From CAZFAP01 sp964516325 (lineage in GTDB: Bacteria > Auribacterota > JABMQX01): a stretch of 7,076 bases of DNA. The first letter of the stretch is position 1; the number at the start of each line of letters is the position of its first letter. This document shows, piece by piece, positions 1 to 5,685 of the stretch. The notes beneath the pieces are model-generated. The model did no database searches. It saw only the letters and a program-made list of their open reading frames with translations, and had not been told where the DNA came from. The translations under genes and the position numbers were made by a program. The stretch spans positions 1-7,076 of the forward strand of contig CAZFAP010000212.1 of the NCBI GenBank assembly GCA_964516325.1, given 5' to 3'.

Positions 1-29
1 AGTTTTGTTGTGACTTTTGTCAGTCCCAT
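1..29 (-). CDS. Possible start of a gene running off the left edge (partial)
   Basis: An ATG at 29-27 on the minus strand opens a frame reading MGLTKVTTK before the window ends. It is preceded by AAGGGAG and CAGGA stretches at plausible ribosome-binding distances (about 4-9 nt). The opening residues resemble the usual start of small bacterial retropepsin-like aspartyl proteases (MGLTxVxV...), but nine codons cannot establish a family. It could equally be a chance ATG. Confidence 0.25.
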
Positions 30-329
30 TTTTCCTGACTCCCTTCGCCTTCATCGCAGGAACCGGCGGCGGTTGAGCCGCCCCGTTCGTGCGCTGGCTA
101 CAACCGCGTGTCAGGCGATTTCTTTCATCATCCCTTCGTATTCGTCACAGGCGCCGAGTCAAACCGCGAGCGCTCTGGAATTCATTCGTCTGCTCAACGC
201 AATTGTCATGCATCAAATTTCAAGATGTTCCTATCAACTGCCGCAGCATTTTTTGTATTTTCTGCCCCTGCCGCGGCCCCTATCGAGACGCGGGAAAGCC
301 GTGCCGACGAGCGAAACGGATGGCAAGGA
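30..329. other. Intergenic stretch without a supported gene
   Basis: These 300 bases hold no convincing coding frame. The long plus-strand frames here continue through the antisense of the SUMF1-like gene and have no recognisable protein pattern. The one clear local structure is a hairpin at 68-82 (GGCGG, loop TTGAG, CCGCC). It lacks a T-tract on either strand, so it is not a standard intrinsic terminator. No terminator was recognised after the minus-strand stop at 330. Confidence 0.5.
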
Positions 330-1100
330 CTATTGGATTGTCCTCACGAGGCGGAAGCCCACGAGGCTGTCCCGAACGGACGGCGAGCGACTGCCGCGCC
401 AGTCGGAGCGGCAGACGAGCGCGGCGCTGAGCCAACTGCCGCCGCGGAAGACGCGGAGGGACCCGCTCTCGGGGCCCATCGGGTCTGTCTGCCTCTCCAA
501 CGGATATTTCTCCGCGTACCAGTCCTCACACCACTCATACACATTCCCGCTCGTATCGTACAACCCCCAGGCATTCGGCCTTCGGGTACCGACGGGCTGG
601 GTCTTCCACTCGGAGTTCCCGTCGTTCCAGAAGTAGCGCCCGTCGTGGGTGTCGCCCCAGTAAAAATCAGTCGTTGTCCCAGCCCGACATGCGTATTCCC
701 ATTCCGCCTCCGTCGGCAGGCGGTAGGTTACGTTCTCCTTCTGAGAGAGCTTACGGGCGAATTTCTGCGCATCGTCCCAGCTCACGTTTTCCACCGGGTT
801 CTTTGCCCCCCCGAAGACGGACGGGTTGGAGCCCATCACTCTTTCCCATTCCTCCTGCGTCACCTCATAGACGGCCATATAGAAGCCCTTGGTGAGAGTG
901 ACCTTGTGGACGGGTTTCTCGCGCGCTCCCCACCTGTCCGACCCCATCATGAAGGAGCCGGGCCGGATCAGCTGGAACTTCATGCCGATCGTGTTTACGA
1001 TTTCTTCCTCGGCCTTTTTGAGCGGGGCTGGCCCGCCCTCGCACCAGGCGAAAGGCAGGCACACCAGGGTTACCAAGATTGCCTGAAACGTCTTCCTCAT
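330..1100 (-). CDS. Secreted SUMF1/formylglycine-generating-enzyme-fold protein
   Basis: A 256-residue protein of the FGE-sulfatase (SUMF1, DUF323) fold. Residues 1-20 look like a Sec signal peptide (MRK, then a hydrophobic run to about A18), so it is probably exported. The family pattern is plain from residue 38: IGMKFQLIRPGSFMMGS (38-54), YEVTQEEW (78-85), PVENVSWDDA (102-111), YRLPTEAEWEYACRAG (126-141), NAWGLYDTSGNVYEWCEDWY (176-195), FRGGSW (218-223) and a terminal GFRLVR. In true FGEs two catalytic cysteines follow the GGS motif. Here the first is Ser225 and only the second, Cys230, is kept, so sulfatase-activating oxidase activity is unlikely. Most members of this large family are likewise non-FGE and act as binding or unassigned domains. 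The start was chosen at 1100 because AGGAGG lies 6 nt upstream and the signal peptide begins there; an in-frame ATG at 1196 lies upstream of the predicted transcription start. No sulfatase gene is adjacent. Confidence 0.9.
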   Translation of the reverse strand: MRKTFQAILVTLVCLPFAWCEGGPAPLKKAEEEIVNTIGMKFQLIRPGSFMMGSDRWGAREKPVHKVTLTKGFYMAVYEVTQEEWERVMGSNPSVFGGAKNPVENVSWDDAQKFARKLSQKENVTYRLPTEAEWEYACRAGTTTDFYWGDTHDGRYFWNDGNSEWKTQPVGTRRPNAWGLYDTSGNVYEWCEDWYAEKYPLERQTDPMGPESGSLRVFRGGSWLSAALVCRSDWRGSRSPSVRDSLVGFRLVRTIQ

Positions 1101-1184
1101 CTCCCGCCTCCTCTCTTTGTTTTGGCCTCCGCCGCAACTCTCCAAAACCTGTTGGCAAACCGTGCACATTTCGATCTTCGTATC

Positions 1185-1212
1185 ATTATCCCGCATCGCC
1201 GGGGCATCTCAA
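1185..1212 (-). promoter_or_regulatory. Sigma70-type promoter for the SUMF1-like gene
   Basis: On the minus strand a TTGAGA -35 box (1212-1207) is followed by a 16-bp spacer and a GATAAT -10 box (1190-1185). This predicts a start near 1178 and a leader of about 78 nt to the ATG at 1100. The spacing and match are good, but there is no experimental support. Confidence 0.5.
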
Positions 1213-1321
1213 GCGCGAGGTGCGTCTCCGGCGAGGGGCAAGAGATTTCACATTGGCGGTTGGCTGATCATTCCGGCGCCAAACCTGAATGCCTGGCACG
1301 CAGCCACTCCATCACCTCTTT

Positions 1322-1714
1322 CTAGAGGGACTCCACGAACTCAATCAGCTCCTCCGCGTCGGATTCTGTGGCGCCACCCACACAGTCGTACTCAACGGTG
1401 CTGCGCTTGATGCGGCAGGCATCGAGATAGTCTGCATCCGTTTTCCGCTGGGCGCCAAGAATCAGGGGAAGCGCCTGAAGGGTGCGATAGTGCGCGAGTG
1501 TCTGCACCGCACGATACCCCTCCGCGCACAGCAGAACAGTGCAGAGTCTGAGCGCGGCGTTGTAGGCAATCCCGAAGCGCCAGTCGTTGGAAATGCCGCC
1601 GGCACGCGCATCGGCTATGTCACGACGCGCGATAGCCAGAAGGTTGCCGACCTCCTGCTGGCTGGTTCTATGCGGTTTGAGCCAGCCGTTATCGCACCAT
1701 TGCTTCAAGGTCAT
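1322..1714 (-). CDS. HEPN-like protein (SAV_6107-type), partner of the adjacent nucleotidyltransferase
   Basis: A 130-residue all-helical protein resembling the SAV_6107-type HEPN family, which is usually encoded directly downstream of a minimal nucleotidyltransferase. Visible family features are the opening MTLKQWCDNGWLKPH (1-15), the helix LLAIARRDIADAR (25-37), the DWRFGIAYNAALRL segment (44-57) and the C-terminal KRSTVEYD (103-110). In RNase HEPN toxins the last region carries Rx4-6H. Here Arg104 is followed by Tyr109 and no histidine, so canonical RNase activity is doubtful. That may be normal for this subfamily. The ATG at 1714 matches the usual N-terminus; a TTG at 1732 is an alternative with AAGG nearby. 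The gene overlaps the preceding gene by 26 nt, which suggests translational coupling and a two-protein complex. The likely role is one half of an MNT/HEPN toxin-antitoxin pair; which half is toxic cannot be read from sequence. Confidence 0.78.
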   Translation of the reverse strand: MTLKQWCDNGWLKPHRTSQQEVGNLLAIARRDIADARAGGISNDWRFGIAYNAALRLCTVLLCAEGYRAVQTLAHYRTLQALPLILGAQRKTDADYLDACRIKRSTVEYDCVGGATESDAEELIEFVESL

Positions 1715-2276
1715 GCTCAGAACCCACGACAAAAATCCTTGGGGATGCCAACACCGAGGTCACGAAATGCTCTTTCTCCCGGACCCGTTTGCTGAACTCC
1801 GCGGGCGTCATCACGTACGGGTTGATTTCACGTCCCAGACGGTTGCCCACCCCCGAAAGGAGCGCTGACACTTTTCGAAGACTGATTTCTCCGATCACCA
1901 CCAAGTCAATGTCACTCTCCGTCCTAGCATTCCCGCTCGCCACCGAGCCGAACACAAATGCGCACCGGATAAATTCAGCTTTCAGCGCCGCTCTCAGGAC
2001 ATCAGCCATGCCTACCGTCTTGAGCACCAGTCCGCGGATTTCGGTATGAAGCGGATGTTGCTCGTTGGCGCCGTAATAGACGCGATTGCCGTCCTTCCGC
2101 CGGTTCACCAGCCCCAATTTCGCCAGCTTTTCGAGATCCTGCCGCACCGTGCCGATGGCAAAGCCGGTCTGCCGCTGAATCTCTCGCAGGTGCAACTCGC
2201 CGGCACGCAGCCCGAACAGAACGCGAAGAATCTCCGCCCGAACCCGCGAACAAAGCAGTTGTGCCAGGGTATTCAT
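1689..2276 (-). CDS. Winged-helix DNA-binding / minimal nucleotidyltransferase fusion (MNT)
   Basis: A 195-residue two-domain protein. Residues 1-70 form an ArsR-like winged helix, with the recognition region LREIQRQTGFAIGTVRQDL (30-48) and a wing around NRVYYG (64-69). Residues 95-165 are a DNA polymerase beta-type nucleotidyltransferase with the GS motif (G110, S111) and DxD (D122, D124) in SVASGNARTESDIDL. The usual third acidic residue on the following strand appears as Asn152 in REINPYV; related wHTH-MNT proteins often look like this, so activity is uncertain. MNT proteins of this kind commonly act as antitoxins that nucleotidylate or bind a HEPN partner, and the HEPN-like gene follows with a 26-nt overlap. 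The DNA-binding domain suggests autoregulation. The ATG at 2276 was chosen because the family N-terminus begins there and the only longer in-frame option is a TTG at 2318 that would lie upstream of the -10 box. Confidence 0.85.
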   Translation of the reverse strand: MNTLAQLLCSRVRAEILRVLFGLRAGELHLREIQRQTGFAIGTVRQDLEKLAKLGLVNRRKDGNRVYYGANEQHPLHTEIRGLVLKTVGMADVLRAALKAEFIRCAFVFGSVASGNARTESDIDLVVIGEISLRKVSALLSGVGNRLGREINPYVMTPAEFSKRVREKEHFVTSVLASPRIFVVGSEHDLEAMVR

Positions 2277-2283
2277 ATGTTTG

Positions 2284-2289
2284 ATTATA
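2284..2289 (-). promoter_or_regulatory. Extended -10 promoter element of the MNT/HEPN operon (predicted leaderless)
   Basis: On the minus strand a perfect TATAAT is preceded by TGG, forming an extended -10 (TGnTATAAT). No good -35 box stands 16-18 bp upstream, as expected for extended -10 promoters. Only 7 nt (CAAACAT) separate it from the ATG at 2276, so the transcript should begin at or within a base or two of the start codon. No Shine-Dalgarno sequence precedes that ATG, which agrees with leaderless initiation. Confidence 0.6.
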
Positions 2290-2361
2290 CCATATATCTG
2301 TTCGGTTTGCCCATACAATTTATCGAGAGAAAGAAGCCCCGGTGCGCAGCTATCGCTCGTA

Positions 2362-2420
2362 AGGGGTCTTAGGCGAGCTCACATGCGGCCACTATCGTGC
2401 TGACCCCTGAAGGGATGTCA
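2362..2420. repeat. Inverted-repeat cluster upstream of the MNT/HEPN operon
   Basis: Perfect 7-bp arms AGGGGTC (2362-2368) and GACCCCT (2402-2408) face each other across 33 nt. The right arm is also part of a compact dyad, TGACCCCT (2401-2408) with AGGG (2411-2414) and GTCA (2417-2420). It lies about 75-130 bp upstream of the operon's -10 box. No function can be assigned; it could be a remnant of a mobile element. Confidence 0.3.
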
Positions 2421-2529
2421 ACTGCGACATTCTGTCACCCGTCCCACCTTGCCCGCGCGTGTCCGCTTCGATGCTTGAAGCCTCTTGCCGGCGAGCGCAA
2501 TGCAAAGACGCCGTAGCTCGCTTGTCTGC

Positions 2530-2554
2530 CTCAAGCGCGCGGTGATTGCTTGAG
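2530..2554 (-). terminator. Hairpin just after the orphan nucleotidyltransferase stop
   Basis: CTCAAGC and GCTTGAG form a 7-bp stem with an 11-nt loop, 8 nt beyond the minus-strand stop codon at 2563. The position suits a terminator or 3' stabilising hairpin. There is no T-tract after it on the minus strand, so intrinsic termination is not well supported. Confidence 0.3.
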
Positions 2555-2562
2555 CGCTCATA

Positions 2563-3039
2563 TCAGTCTTCATCGAGGATGCTCCGCAGATTCTCAATAT
2601 CGTCCTGATGCTGCCCGCTGTTGCGCATGGACTTCAGCGTGATAAGCCGCTGCCGTGATACGACGGATAGAACGCCTCTTTCCCACTCAAACGGAACCCT
2701 GCCGTCCCAGACTTCCCTCAGGGCGGGCATTACCAGGACAAGGTCAAGAACGGTCGCGTCACCAACGCCCGTCGGAACCTTCGTCACACGATACATCCGG
2801 ATTGCTCCTCCCTGCAATTGCAGCAGCCCGACCTCAACGGAAGAGCCCAGGTCCCTCGCTAACACCCTGACTGCCCCCAGCGACTCCGGCTCGATCATGA
2901 TGTGAATATCGAGCGTCGCCCGCGGGAACACATAGACGGCCATCGCCAGACCACCACAAAGAGCGTAGGCGGTGCGCTCATCCTCAAGCCGCCGCCGCAG
3001 ATGTGTCAGTTCCTCCACCAGGTCCACCGAAGGTCTCAA
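2563..3039 (-). CDS. Orphan nucleotidyltransferase-fold protein with altered DxD motif
   Basis: A 158-residue protein resembling the small nucleotidyltransferases related to AbiEii-type toxins. The pattern is YALCGGLAMAVYVFPRATLD (25-44), then VLDLVLV (97-103), VVSRQRLITLK (126-136) and a terminal QDDIENLRSI helix (145-154). The family normally has DID or DIDL after the RAT motif. Here it reads Asp44-Ile45-His46, so one metal-binding aspartate has become histidine and catalysis may be lost. No HEPN or other partner gene is adjacent, which is unusual if it is half of a toxin-antitoxin pair. No ATG is available: the frame opens after a stop with only TTG at 3039, then GTG at 3027 and 3018, so the start is uncertain by up to seven residues. 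The TTG lies about 17 nt beyond the predicted transcription start. An inactive remnant or a partner-free regulator are both possible. Confidence 0.72.
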   Translation of the reverse strand: MRPSVDLVEELTHLRRRLEDERTAYALCGGLAMAVYVFPRATLDIHIMIEPESLGAVRVLARDLGSSVEVGLLQLQGGAIRMYRVTKVPTGVGDATVLDLVLVMPALREVWDGRVPFEWERGVLSVVSRQRLITLKSMRNSGQHQDDIENLRSILDED

Positions 3040-3044
3040 ATAGT

Positions 3045-3070
3045 GGGATAACTCTGCCCGTGATTATCCC
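3045..3070. promoter_or_regulatory. Possible operator overlapping the -10 box of the orphan nucleotidyltransferase
   Basis: Perfect 7-bp arms GGGATAA (3045-3051) and TTATCCC (3064-3070) are separated by 12 bp. One arm covers the -10 hexamer and the other lies in the short leader just before the start codon. The placement suits a repressor site, but no candidate regulator is encoded next to it. Confidence 0.35.
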
Positions 3071-3090
3071 GAACCCCCAAGCCATGTCAA
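3063..3090 (-). promoter_or_regulatory. Strong sigma70-type promoter for the orphan nucleotidyltransferase
   Basis: On the minus strand a perfect TTGACA (3090-3085), a 16-bp spacer and GATAAT (3068-3063, five of six consensus bases) form the best promoter in the window. The predicted start is near 3056, about 17 nt before the TTG codon at 3039. Confidence 0.6.
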
Positions 3091-3304
3091 GGGCGGTGTC
3101 GCTGTCTCCGTGACCCTCAGTTACGGGGGGACTCACCGCAGTCGCTCATGAACTTCGTTCACCCGGAGACGATGAAAATGGCGGCATAGTTACGCTTCAG
3201 TTTCGCATGAGCCAGCCATCGCCTCATGCGGTGTCAGCATGGTTCGGCTACGACGCCAAGCCCCCAGGCTGTCCTTGCCGGTCTTCAGAGGCGCCCCCAA
3301 ATAT

Positions 3305-3362
3305 GGAGTGCGGGAGCGCACAGCTCCCGCTTTCCCACGCGGAATCGCCGCTTCCGCACTCC
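3305..3362. repeat. Nested or competing hairpin repeat
   Basis: Outer arms at 3305-3317 and 3350-3362 pair at 12 of 13 positions (GGAGTGCGG with CCGCACTCC). Within them GCGGGAGC (3310-3317) also pairs perfectly with GCTCCCGC (3323-3330) across a 5-nt loop. The two pairings share bases 3310-3317 and exclude one another. This GC-rich palindromic type looks like a dispersed intergenic repeat, not a gene-specific signal. Confidence 0.5.
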
Positions 3363-3376
3363 TGGGCCGGCGGCAT

Positions 3377-3403
3377 CTCTGCGATCTCTGTGTCCTCTGC
3401 GGT
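3377..3403. repeat. Degenerate 9-bp tandem repeat, three units
   Basis: CTCTGCGAT, CTCTGTGTC and CTCTGCGGT stand in tandem, sharing CTCTGyG. In one frame this reads as a false LCDLCVLCG peptide. I recall similar 9-nt-period sequences as dispersed intergenic repeats in environmental bacteria; that is recollection, not a search result. Confidence 0.55.
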
Positions 3404-3486
3404 TCCAGCCCATGCGAAAGACTCCAGCATTGGCGATGACCTTCGCCGCCCATAACTGAGGGATTGCACAATCCCCGTAAATGGCA

Positions 3487-3515
3487 TTGAAGAATGAGGG
3501 GATGTGTGGTTAGAT
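3487..3515 (+). promoter_or_regulatory. Weak candidate promoter for ligA
   Basis: TTGAAG (3487-3492), a 17-bp spacer and TTAGAT (3510-3515) have good spacing but match the consensus in only 4/6 and 3/6 positions. A start near 3522 would give a leader of about 100 nt. No better candidate was seen in the 160 bases before ligA. Confidence 0.25.
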
Positions 3516-3539
3516 TTTCTGCGTGGTTCCGTCGTGAGT

Positions 3540-3601
3540 GGGAGATACCAGCCCCCCGGACTTAGTGCGGGGTTGAACCCAGACTGATCGCCGCATCTCC
3601 C
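3540..3601 (+). promoter_or_regulatory. Structured ligA leader (inverted repeat)
   Basis: GGGAGAT (3540-3546) and ATCTCCC (3595-3601) are perfect 7-bp complements enclosing 48 nt. The structure would close 12 nt upstream of the ligA Shine-Dalgarno GGAGG (3614-3618). It could be a leader structure, but a 7-bp match across this distance can also arise by chance. Confidence 0.25.
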
Positions 3602-3624
3602 CTGCAGTTCATTGGAGGACAACC

Positions 3625-5631
3625 ATGGGCGCCAAAGAACAAGTTGCCGCGAGAATCGAGGCTCTCAGAAGAGAAATCCACCATCACAACCGGATGTATT
3701 ACATAGGGAACCGGCCTGAGATTTCCGACGCCGAATACGACAAGCTGATGAGGGAGCTAATCGAGCTGGAGAAAGCCCACCCTGAGTTCATCGCGCCCGA
3801 TTCACCTACCCAGCGGGTGGGCGAGGAACCATTGGAGGGCTTCGCCACCGTCGAGCACGCCATTCCGATGCTCAGCCTCGACAACACGTACTCGAAGGAA
3901 GAGGTCATCGCCTTCGACACGCGGATAAGGAAGGCGCTGCGTCACTCGGGTGAGATGGAGTACGTGGCGGAGCCGAAAGTGGACGGGGTGGCGGTTTCCC
4001 TGCGGTATGAGGACAACGTCCTGGTCCAGGGTTCGACAAGAGGGAGCGGGCTGGTGGGTGATGACATCACGGCAAACCTGAAGACAATTAGGACGATTCC
4101 GCTCAGGCTCGAGGGAAGCCGCATCCCGGTCCTCGAGGTTCGGGGAGAAGTGTACATGCCCAAGGAAGCGTTTGAGAAACTGAACGAGGAGAAGGAGGCA
4201 GCCGGAGAGGAGCCTTTTGCGAACCCCCGCAACGCCGCGGCTGGGTCTTTGAAGCTCCTCGACCCTCGTCTGAGCGCGAAACGGAAGCTCGACATCGCCA
4301 TACACAGCCTCGGGCAGGTGGAGGGCATATCATTCCCCACGCATTTTGAGTTTTTGGAAAGGACGGGGACGCTGGGGTTGAAGGCAAACCAGGGGTACAG
4401 ATTGTGCAGGGGTATTGAGGACGTGATGAGCTACTGCGACCAGTGGGAGGACAAGCGGGATACCCTCCCTTATGAGATAGACGGCATGGTCATCAAGGTT
4501 AACCGACGCGAACTTCACGATGTTCTCGGCGCCACCGCCAAAAGCCCGCGGTGGGCGTTTGCTTACAAGTTCAAAGCTCGGCAGGCGTCAACCGTCCTGA
4601 AAGATATTGCCGTGCAGGTGGGAAGGACGGGCGTGCTCACCCCGGTGGCTATTCTGGAGCCGGTCTGGCTCGGGGGCACCGTCATCAGCCGCGCCACTCT
4701 CCACAACGCCGATGAAATCAAACGGAAGGACATCCGCATTGGCGACACTGTACTCATCGAGAAGGGGGGCGAAGTCATCCCGAAGGTCGCCAAGGTAGTT
4801 GTCACGACGAGAACCGGAAAAGAGAAAATCTTCAAGATGCCCGACCGCTGCCCGGTCTGCTCGTCGAGAGTGGTGAAAGTGGAGGAAGAGGTCGCCATTC
4901 GATGCCCGAACATAGCCTGCCCCGCCCAATTGAAGAACCGACTGAAGCACTACGGGGCAAGAGGAGCGATGGATATCGAAGGTCTCGGCGAAGTCCTCAT
5001 AGACCAGGTCGTTGATAAAGGGCTTCTCGCGGACGTGGGCGACCTGTATAAGCTCGATGTCAACACCGTCGCGAATCTCGAGCGGATGGGACTCAAAAGC
5101 GCTCAAAACCTCATTGACGGAATCGAGGAGAGCCGGAAATGCGATTTCAGCCGCGTCATCTTCGCCATCGGCATTCCTTCCGTCGGCGCCCGGGCCGCCG
5201 AATTGCTTGCCGAGCGATTTTCTTCCATGGACGAGCTTTCCCGCGCCACAGCCGAAGAACTCCAGACAGTCCATGAGATCGGGCCGAGAACCGCCGAAGG
5301 CATCGTCCGTTTCTTCCAGGAGGAACAAAACCGGAAGGTGATCGAGAAATTGAAGGCGGCTGGCGTGACCGTGGTTTCCGCCGGTCCCGCCGCAATCCTG
5401 GACGACCGCTTCGCCGGCAAGACCTTCGTGCTGACGGGAGCTCTTGAAGGCATGACACGCCAGGATGCCGAAGAGGAAATAAAACGGCGGGGCGGAAAAG
5501 TCTCAGGCAGCGTCAGCCGCAAGACCGATTACGTAATCGTCGGCGAAAGCCCCGGCTCCAAATACGACAAGGCTGTGGAGCTGAAAGTCAAGACCGTCAC
5601 GCAGCAAGAATTCCTGAAAATGCTGAAATAG
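3625..5631 (+). CDS. ligA: NAD-dependent DNA ligase LigA
   Basis: A complete 668-residue bacterial DNA ligase, close to the 671 residues of the E. coli enzyme. It seals nicks between Okazaki fragments and in repair, using NAD+ as AMP donor. Domains in order are: Ia NMN-binding helices (1-60, with YY at 25-26 and ISDAEYD at 33-39), the adenylation domain with the AMP-accepting lysine K118 in EPKVDG (116-121) and the RGEVYMP segment (173-179), the OB fold (about 317-400, QVGRTGVLTPVA at 331-342), a four-cysteine zinc finger (C409, C412, C427, C432), helix-hairpin-helix repeats (about 440-580, e.g. IEGLGEVLI and EIGPRTAEGI), and a C-terminal BRCT domain (about 591-668, FAGKTFVLTGALEGMTRQDA). All expected catalytic residues seen are intact. 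GGAGG lies 6 nt before the ATG. It appears monocistronic and transcribed away from the minus-strand accessory genes. Confidence 0.98.
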   Translation: MGAKEQVAARIEALRREIHHHNRMYYIGNRPEISDAEYDKLMRELIELEKAHPEFIAPDSPTQRVGEEPLEGFATVEHAIPMLSLDNTYSKEEVIAFDTRIRKALRHSGEMEYVAEPKVDGVAVSLRYEDNVLVQGSTRGSGLVGDDITANLKTIRTIPLRLEGSRIPVLEVRGEVYMPKEAFEKLNEEKEAAGEEPFANPRNAAAGSLKLLDPRLSAKRKLDIAIHSLGQVEGISFPTHFEFLERTGTLGLKANQGYRLCRGIEDVMSYCDQWEDKRDTLPYEIDGMVIKVNRRELHDVLGATAKSPRWAFAYKFKARQASTVLKDIAVQVGRTGVLTPVAILEPVWLGGTVISRATLHNADEIKRKDIRIGDTVLIEKGGEVIPKVAKVVVTTRTGKEKIFKMPDRCPVCSSRVVKVEEEVAIRCPNIACPAQLKNRLKHYGARGAMDIEGLGEVLIDQVVDKGLLADVGDLYKLDVNTVANLERMGLKSAQNLIDGIEESRKCDFSRVIFAIGIPSVGARAAELLAERFSSMDELSRATAEELQTVHEIGPRTAEGIVRFFQEEQNRKVIEKLKAAGVTVVSAGPAAILDDRFAGKTFVLTGALEGMTRQDAEEEIKRRGGKVSGSVSRKTDYVIVGESPGSKYDKAVELKVKTVTQQEFLKMLK

Positions 5632-5648
5632 GCAAGCCCCTTAGCGTA

Positions 5649-5666
5649 TTAGCTTCTTGGCGAGAG
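5649..5666. repeat. Third, partial copy of the R1/R2 repeat end
   Basis: These 18 bases end in TCTTGGCGAGAG and match the last 18 bases of R1 (5803-5820) at 16 positions. They stand about 20 bp before R1 and 18 bp after the ligA stop. They probably mark a truncated older copy. No T-tract or strong stem here supports a ligA terminator. Confidence 0.5.
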
Positions 5667-5685
5667 GACGGGGGGAGAGGAGAGT

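Larger units (their letters stand above)
3114..3462. mobile_element. MITE-like segment with imperfect 17-bp terminal inverted repeats
   Basis: The left end at 3114-3130 starts CCCTCAGTTA. The right end at 3446-3462 is its reverse complement, with 15 of 17 positions matching when the two are aligned, including a perfect outer 10 bp. The match stops exactly at the outer borders. The 349-bp interior has no supported gene; its short frames look like repeat sequence. No clear target-site duplication is visible. It could be a miniature transposable element, or a chance pairing inside a repeat-rich spacer. Confidence 0.4.

Noticed and set aside
1101..1196. N-terminal extension of the SUMF1-like protein from the ATG at 1196, containing a CxxC
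   Set aside because: It would begin upstream of the predicted transcription start, it precedes a signal peptide, and a good AGGAGG site marks the ATG at 1100.
10..1325. Long plus-strand open frames (10-636, 108-1325)
   Set aside because: They are antisense to the clearly recognisable SUMF1-like gene and have proline/arginine-rich, motif-free translations typical of the shadow of a GC-rich gene.
1580..1600. CAGTCGTTGGAA, identical to the attC spacer/R' box at 6518-6529
   Set aside because: It lies inside the HEPN-like coding region, encoding the NDWRF segment on the other strand, and no complementary R'' or L boxes surround it. Coincidence is more likely.
1289..1868. Plus-strand frames of 168 and 93 codons
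   Set aside because: They are antisense to the HEPN-like and MNT genes, which have clear family motifs.
2277..2318. N-terminal extension of the MNT protein from the TTG at 2318
   Set aside because: No ribosome-binding site precedes it, and the extension would include the extended -10 promoter element.
3190..3622. Small frames on both strands before ligA, including a LCDLCVLCG peptide
   Set aside because: They translate palindromic and 9-bp repeats. The cysteine spacing comes from the repeat period, not from a zinc-binding protein.
4588..5328. 246-codon minus-strand frame inside ligA
   Set aside because: It lies fully antisense to conserved LigA domains and has no protein-family pattern; GC-rich codon use creates such frames.
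5632..5685. Intrinsic terminator after ligA
   Set aside because: No GC-rich stem followed by a T-tract is present; only a partial repeat copy and a purine-rich stretch.
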